From CANIGN01 sp964538275 (lineage in GTDB: Bacteria; Bdellovibrionota; UBA2428): a DNA stretch of 37,432 bases. Made by a program: the position numbers and the translations under genes. The stretch covers positions 1 through 37,432 of the forward strand of contig CAZIFW010000022.1 of assembly GCA_964538275.1 (NCBI GenBank), read 5' to 3'. Positions 33,249 through 37,432 of this stretch are shown here, piece after piece. The notes under the pieces are model-generated. The model did no database searches. It saw only the letters and a list, made by a program, of their open reading frames with translations, and had not been told where the DNA came from. The first letter of the stretch is position 1. Each line of letters starts with the position of its first letter.

Positions 33249-34215
33249 GTTAATTCTCTTTGGAGAATGGGCTGTATTGCAGGGCTATCCCGCACTCGGA
33301 TGCAGTGTTGGAAAGTATTTTAGTGCCGAACTTACACCTCAAGACTCTTCAAGCTCCACTCTAAACATTGCAAGCGAAGAAGTTTTCTTTGAATGGGAAG
33401 ATCTCTATCAAAAAGCCCCACCCTTTTTAGAAAAAACTTGCTCCATTCTCAGCTATCTTTTCGATGACCCCTTTGAACTCAGAGGACACACTCTTCGCCT
33501 TATTCGTAACTGGAAACTTTCTGAAGGCCTTGGCTCCAGCAGTGCCCTCTTTTTAGCTCTCGCTATGCTCAAGGGTCATCGGGACCCCCAAAAGAGGGCC
33601 ACCCCTCTTTTGGGTTTGTTAAACCCAGAGGTTTTAAATTTATCTGAAAAATCCCCAGTACCTAAGGCGTCGAAACTTCGCAAGCAACTTGTAGATTTTC
33701 AAGGGAGTGGCTCGGGTTTTGATTTGCTCATCCAAGCGTGCGGTGGATTCTTGAGTGCGCGCATTGATGGTGACAACTGCGAGATCAAAAATGAAGAGAT
33801 CGCGATCCCTGATGAAATAATTTTTGTTCATACGGGAAAAAAAATGAAGACTGATTTAGCCCTAGGAGACTTCAAAGACAAAAAAGAAGCTCTCGCGGAT
33901 TATTCAAAAGTTATTGGTAAAAGCTCTGAGAATTTTTTGATACATAAAGACTGGCCTAAAGCGATGCGTGAACATTATGTCTGTTTAAAAAATATGGGAG
34001 TCGTCCCTCATTTTGTTCAAGAGCTAAAAGATCAGTGGATTGAAAAGAAGTGGATCACCGAACTAAAAACTACAGGAGCGGGCGGCGGCGATACGCTGAT
34101 GCTTTTCATCAACACTTGCAAGCGACCCGAATTAGAAGCAGATTTATTGAAGAAAGGATATTGGTTGGAAGAAGCATCTCTGGGAGTAAACGGAGCTCTT
34201 CAAAGCAATCCCTAA
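33184..34215 (+). CDS. GHMP kinase of the mevalonate pathway (mevalonate or phosphomevalonate kinase), carrying palindromic insert
   Basis: The 343-residue protein shows GHMP kinase motifs: PAKLILFGEWAVLQG (20-34), the phosphate loop GLGSSSA (115-121), GSGSGFD (174-180) and TTGAGGGDT near the end. GAGGGD and the GEWAV variant fit phosphomevalonate kinase better than mevalonate kinase, but I cannot settle which step it does. Residues 131-160 (starting GHR, ending SPVP) are the palindromic repeat shared with PurL. They lie between two helices after the phosphate loop, where a surface extension could be tolerated. The start is GTG 33184, overlapping mvaA by 65 bases; GTG 33205 is an alternative. 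No second mevalonate kinase lies in this window. Confidence 0.85.
   Translation: MSFAKKSVKNETAIFQVQIPAKLILFGEWAVLQGYPALGCSVGKYFSAELTPQDSSSSTLNIASEEVFFEWEDLYQKAPPFLEKTCSILSYLFDDPFELRGHTLRLIRNWKLSEGLGSSSALFLALAMLKGHRDPQKRATPLLGLLNPEVLNLSEKSPVPKASKLRKQLVDFQGSGSGFDLLIQACGGFLSARIDGDNCEIKNEEIAIPDEIIFVHTGKKMKTDLALGDFKDKKEALADYSKVIGKSSENFLIHKDWPKAMREHYVCLKNMGVVPHFVQELKDQWIEKKWITELKTTGAGGGDTLMLFINTCKRPELEADLLKKGYWLEEASLGVNGALQSNP
33573..33662 (+). repeat. Palindromic protein-embedded repeat, copy 2 (in the GHMP kinase)
   Basis: This 90-bp copy matches 878-964. Its main hairpin is perfect: 33587-33598 pairs with 33603-33614 around CCAC. A second perfect stem (33612-33617 with 33621-33626) overlaps it. 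It is read in the same frame as copy 1, with one codon more. It contributes residues 131-160, which share TPLLGLLNPE and SPVP with the PurL insert. Both copies have the same orientation relative to the host gene. Confidence 0.85.
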
Positions 34216-34219
34216 TGTG

Positions 34220-35185
34220 ATGAAAGAAATTAAAGTATACGCAAGTCCAAACATTGCGTTCATGAAGTACTGGGGAAAAAAAATCACGGATGGAGATGAA
34301 AACAAAAATATCCCCCTCAATCCATCCATAAGCCTCACTCTTTCAAAAGCCCAAACTGAAGTTATTTTACAAGAAGCTCCAAGTTTTGAATTTCTGGTTC
34401 AAAAGAAAGTAGCTTCTGAAAAAGATCAGGAAAAAATTAAAGCTCATATAAAGAGAATTGAAAAATATCTGGGCCATGCACTGAAACCCTTTCGCATGGA
34501 TTCAAGCAATAATTTCCCCACGGGAACAGGCATAGCTTCATCGGCTTCCTCATTCGCAGCAATGACCACGGCATTCTTGACGTGGGAACTGGGCCGAGAA
34601 AAAGTTCAAGAGCTTTTAAAAAACAAGCCCGAAGAAATTGCCGATCTCGCTAGACGCGGTTCAGGCTCAGCCTGTCGCTCACTTCATGGGCCCTTTGTTG
34701 AATGGTGGGAAAAAAGTATTCGCATTCATACAAGTGACTGGAAGCTTTTTGATACAATCGTTATTTTTTCTAAAACAGAGAAAAAAGTTTCAAGCACGGA
34801 GGGCCACACTTATGCCACTCTCAGCCCACTTTTTCCAAAACGACAATCAGAACTTCCCGCAAGACTTGATGCTATGAAAAAAGCTATTCAAGCAAAAGAC
34901 CTGCAAACACTTGGTCCTATTTTAGAAAAAGAAGCCGAAGAAATGCATCTCATCATGCGCGAAAACCCCCACCCTGTGGAATACCAGCTCGAAGACACAA
35001 AAATTTTCTTAAAGAATCTCAGAGAAATTCCGAATCGCGATTTCTTTTACACTCTAGATGCGGGCCCGAATGCTCATGTTATTTCGGAACGTCCCATCAA
35101 AGCAGAAATGCAAAAACTCCTTAAAGAACTAAACCTCGAAGCCGACATTTGGGAAGACGAAGTGGGTTTTGGCCCTCGTTTTTAA
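34220..35185 (+). CDS. mvaD: Diphosphomevalonate decarboxylase
   Basis: It makes IPP from diphosphomevalonate with ATP, ending the mevalonate branch. The protein, 321 residues from ATG 34220 (GTG 34217 is also possible), has the diagnostic YASPNIAFMKYWGK, NIPLNPSISLTLS, TGTGIASSASSFAA and ARRGSGSACRSLHGPFVEW. It closes with LDAGPNAH, which holds the catalytic aspartate. The motif set is typical of MvaD and distinguishes it from GHMP kinases. It follows the kinase within five bases. It closes the isoprenoid operon as far as recognised functions go. Confidence 0.95.
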   Translation: MKEIKVYASPNIAFMKYWGKKITDGDENKNIPLNPSISLTLSKAQTEVILQEAPSFEFLVQKKVASEKDQEKIKAHIKRIEKYLGHALKPFRMDSSNNFPTGTGIASSASSFAAMTTAFLTWELGREKVQELLKNKPEEIADLARRGSGSACRSLHGPFVEWWEKSIRIHTSDWKLFDTIVIFSKTEKKVSSTEGHTYATLSPLFPKRQSELPARLDAMKKAIQAKDLQTLGPILEKEAEEMHLIMRENPHPVEYQLEDTKIFLKNLREIPNRDFFYTLDAGPNAHVISERPIKAEMQKLLKELNLEADIWEDEVGFGPRF

Positions 35186-35234
35186 CCCCTTATTTTAGAC
35201 TTAAGCTTTGCTGTCAAAATTACGATAACAAGGT

Positions 35235-36329
35235 GTGAGCTTTAAGTATTCTCGTACACTTAATCGCCCTCGGCCTCTCGCAAAACCCCTAAAGTTTCAG
35301 GAATTTAGACAACGCTACCTAGTTTTTATGAGTCTCTATTTGGGCGCAGGAATTCTGCCTGCATTGGCTTGGATTCAATTAGGTCGTAGTTATGAGGCGA
35401 TCTATGTTGAAGTTTTTGGATACTGCGCGCTCTTTGCCATCGCGGCATTAAGTTTTTTCAAAATTTTTCATCTTTACGAGGGCCGACTCCAAAGTATTTA
35501 TCCTCAAATAAAAAAATTCAACAGAAAAGAGCTTCGCAAATTTAGGCTCTTACTGGAAATAAGTACCGCTGTTCCTATTCTAAACCTATCAATACTTGGA
35601 GCGCTTTTCTTATGTAGAAAGACAGTAAGAAAAACTCCTTATTTTATTACTCATCCACTCCAATCTGCGGGCCTTGTAGGCACTGTATTTTTGATTCCGT
35701 TATTTTCTTTTGTGCTAGGAGCGGCGGGCTTTAGTTCCACACCGATGCTCCCCAGAAGTTTTAGTTTTTGGGCGAGTCCCCCTTCCGTATCAACTGTTAG
35801 CAACTTTCATCACGACGTGGGCCAAACGCTTGTCTGGGGCAGTTACAGTAAAAAGCAAATAGCTAAGGAAAAGCTCAACCCTGAAGAGACCAACAATCTT
35901 CTTTCAAAAAAAGTGCACATCCCAGAGATTAGAAGCTCGCCAATAGCGCCTCTAATGCTTTCTTTTGTGGCTGTTGGTGCACATCATATCTCGAATAAAA
36001 ATAGTCGGAGTCCAAGTTCTGATTCGCAAAAATATTCGCACAAAGCGTTTATTCTTGAACACTATGTGGAGATCCTAAAGAACTGGCAACCTTCACTTTT
36101 GTACTCCTTCAACCCCGTCGCCTTCTTAAACCCCCTCAATGTTTACGAGTTTATCCTGACCTCGGTTGCTATCAGAGGGGCTCACGCCTACATGAAGGAA
36201 GAATTTCATCGCATACTCATCACTCACTTAGATAGACTTCAGGCAGAAATTGCAAACGATGCAACGTCTAGCGAACTTAAGGTGAAAGTTAATAGGCTTA
36301 AGAACGAAGTTATTCATTACGAATATTGA
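35235..36329 (+). CDS. Multi-pass membrane protein of unknown function
   Basis: I do not recognise this 364-residue protein. A basic N-terminus precedes hydrophobic segments at about 27-47, 57-76, 108-127 and 138-162, followed by a soluble, proline- and serine-rich middle. The C-terminal half is charged, ending in an amphipathic or coiled helix (HLDRLQAEIANDA). The GTG 35235 start is uncertain because AAGG is too close to it; an internal ATG at residue 32 would cut the first membrane segment. It lies 49 bases after mvaD on the same strand. It could be co-transcribed, but nothing in it suggests isoprenoid metabolism. Confidence 0.6.
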   Translation: MSFKYSRTLNRPRPLAKPLKFQEFRQRYLVFMSLYLGAGILPALAWIQLGRSYEAIYVEVFGYCALFAIAALSFFKIFHLYEGRLQSIYPQIKKFNRKELRKFRLLLEISTAVPILNLSILGALFLCRKTVRKTPYFITHPLQSAGLVGTVFLIPLFSFVLGAAGFSSTPMLPRSFSFWASPPSVSTVSNFHHDVGQTLVWGSYSKKQIAKEKLNPEETNNLLSKKVHIPEIRSSPIAPLMLSFVAVGAHHISNKNSRSPSSDSQKYSHKAFILEHYVEILKNWQPSLLYSFNPVAFLNPLNVYEFILTSVAIRGAHAYMKEEFHRILITHLDRLQAEIANDATSSELKVKVNRLKNEVIHYEY

Positions 36330-36375
36330 TTTACAAAAGCACTTATCGAGCCAACTTCCTAGATCAGTAGATTTC

Positions 36376-36401
36376 GAGAGCTTCTCTAAAGATAAGCTCT
36401 C
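36376..36401. terminator. Inverted repeat between convergent genes, possible bidirectional terminator
   Basis: GAGAGCTT (36376-36383) and AAGCTCTC (36394-36401) form a perfect eight-bp stem with a ten-base loop. A second small hairpin, GGATG/CATCC, follows at 36403-36417. It lies in the 100-base gap between converging genes. No T tract follows on either strand, so the call is tentative. Confidence 0.4.
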
Positions 36402-36430
36402 AGGATGACTGGCATCCATAAACTGGGATT

Positions 36431-37432
36431 CTAATTTAACTCTTTATAGTTTCCGCCGCTTATAACAGTGTCTGCCAATACTGTGTGACTAAATTGTAAG
36501 GTGCGGTTGTTGCGCGCTTTGACTACAAATTCGTAAAGACCTGGCTCCAACACTCTATAGAATTCACCATTTTTAAATTTATAATTTCCAATTTCTCTGC
36601 CTGCGCGCTGAACGCTCACGGATCCTGTCTCTGTTGAATCATTAAAATAAAACCCTGCACCTTGATGCACATTCTTAATAAACTGAATCATTGCAGGTTT
36701 GTTTTCTTGATAAAAACGAGGAATCTCACTGTAAGAAGGCCACTTAGCATTTGAAAGTTCCACCGTAACCTGCAAGTCATTGTGCCAATGCTCGCTCCAG
36801 TCCTGCATACCACCGTTTACTTCATACCAAGCAAAACCATTAACTATTCCTTGCGGAAACTCGCTTGAGTTAAACATAGATGGAACAAGTTTAGAATAAC
36901 TCAAACTTAAAGTTTGAATAAGTGAATCCAAAGGATGTGGCGCTTCACTTGTATCCCAGGGATAATTTACAACTTCGGATCCACCGTGAAAATTTGCTGA
37001 CAACGCAAAATTTCTTTCGTTTTGGAACTTCATGATAGCTTTTGTTTCAATTTGCCTTCCCTCTAACGTGTTGTTGTTGTCTGAAGTAAAATCTGGGAAG
37101 TCGCGATTGAGATCACTAAAATTAGCATTCCAACGCGTACGAGACTCACTTCCATCAGGATTCATAGAAGGCATGATGTAGATCTCAGTGCTGTCGATAA
37201 GTTCAGTTATTTCTGAATCATTACCATATTTAGAAAGCATTTCTTCTGCCAAACTCAGAGTCAACTCGCGGCCGGTAATTTCATCACCGTGCATACTCGA
37301 AATATATTTAAATTCAGGTAAACGTAAATCCTGGCTCGCATTTTTAGATATCTTTAAAAAATAAAGATTTTTTCCACGTACAGATTGCCCCACAGTAAAG
37401 AGCTTAGATTGTGTGGGATATTTTTCTGCCAA
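36431..37432 (-). CDS. M14 family zinc carboxypeptidase, N-terminus outside window
   Basis: The frame runs off the right edge. The TTG at 37430-37432 is only where the window ends, not a likely start. Counting from there, the zinc ligands are His48 and Glu51 in MHGDE and His149 in NFHGG; the catalytic base is Glu225 in VTVELS. YIMPSMNPDG and SDLNRDFPD are typical of the N/E (regulatory carboxypeptidase) subfamily. Residues about 255-333 form the transthyretin-like domain that usually follows this catalytic domain. A secretion signal is expected in the missing part. It trims C-terminal residues from peptides, probably outside the cytoplasm. Confidence 0.9.
   Translation of the reverse strand: MAEKYPTQSKLFTVGQSVRGKNLYFLKISKNASQDLRLPEFKYISSMHGDEITGRELTLSLAEEMLSKYGNDSEITELIDSTEIYIMPSMNPDGSESRTRWNANFSDLNRDFPDFTSDNNNTLEGRQIETKAIMKFQNERNFALSANFHGGSEVVNYPWDTSEAPHPLDSLIQTLSLSYSKLVPSMFNSSEFPQGIVNGFAWYEVNGGMQDWSEHWHNDLQVTVELSNAKWPSYSEIPRFYQENKPAMIQFIKNVHQGAGFYFNDSTETGSVSVQRAGREIGNYKFKNGEFYRVLEPGLYEFVVKARNNRTLQFSHTVLADTVISGGNYKELN

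Overview
The window is a gene-dense, moderately AT-rich bacterial chromosome segment with short intergenic gaps and many overlapping start/stop codons. I see no rRNA, tRNA, CRISPR array, transposase or phage gene. Gene content suggests a predatory or Bdellovibrio-like deltaproteobacterial lineage (Bdellovibrionota). The hints are a mevalonate pathway in a Gram-negative-looking cell, many secreted proteins and lipoproteins, and a DUF222-like HNH protein of a kind I associate with Bdellovibrio genomes. That taxonomic call is inference.

Layout. (1) 2-7707, plus strand: late purine synthesis operon purD (5' end missing), purL, purQ, purH, purM. (2) 7825-9146: a trypsin-like lipoprotein and, on the minus strand, a small TMEM14-like membrane protein. 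(3) 9238-14490, minus strand: an iron-sulfur assembly operon read as Rrf2 regulator, sufC, sufD, sufS fused to a MIP18/DUF59 domain, sufB. (4) 14678-19622, minus strand: small secreted protein, lysA, a di-heme cytochrome c, an exported FAH-fold protein. (5) 19816-21155, minus strand: OmpR-type response regulator and a PAS-DHp protein lacking the kinase ATPase domain. (6) 21586-23730: unknown secreted proteins and the HNH protein, in the loosest-packed part of the window. (7) 23946-29064: lon protease, a DUF2721 membrane protein, a JmjC/cupin oxygenase and a secreted protein with an internal duplication. (8) 29203-35185, plus strand: GbsR-type regulator, polyprenyl diphosphate synthase, type 2 IPP isomerase, HMG-CoA reductase, a GHMP kinase and diphosphomevalonate decarboxylase, a tightly coupled isoprenoid operon. 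(9) 35235-37432: a membrane protein and a 5'-incomplete M14 zinc carboxypeptidase.

The most notable signal is a palindromic repeat of about 85 bp found twice, 32.7 kb apart. Both copies lie inside unrelated essential-type enzymes (PurL and the mevalonate-pathway GHMP kinase), are read in the same frame, and add 29-30 residues with shared sequence. This resembles the protein-embedded palindromic elements known from Rickettsia, and I know of no description of it in this lineage. Second is a perfect 939-bp in-frame tandem duplication inside purL, which is either very recent or an assembly artefact. Other points of interest are the SufS-MIP18 fusion, the ATPase-less histidine kinase-like protein, the exported FAH-fold protein, a possibly leaderless lon, and an 18-bp perfect palindrome in the only intergenic stretch over 300 bp.
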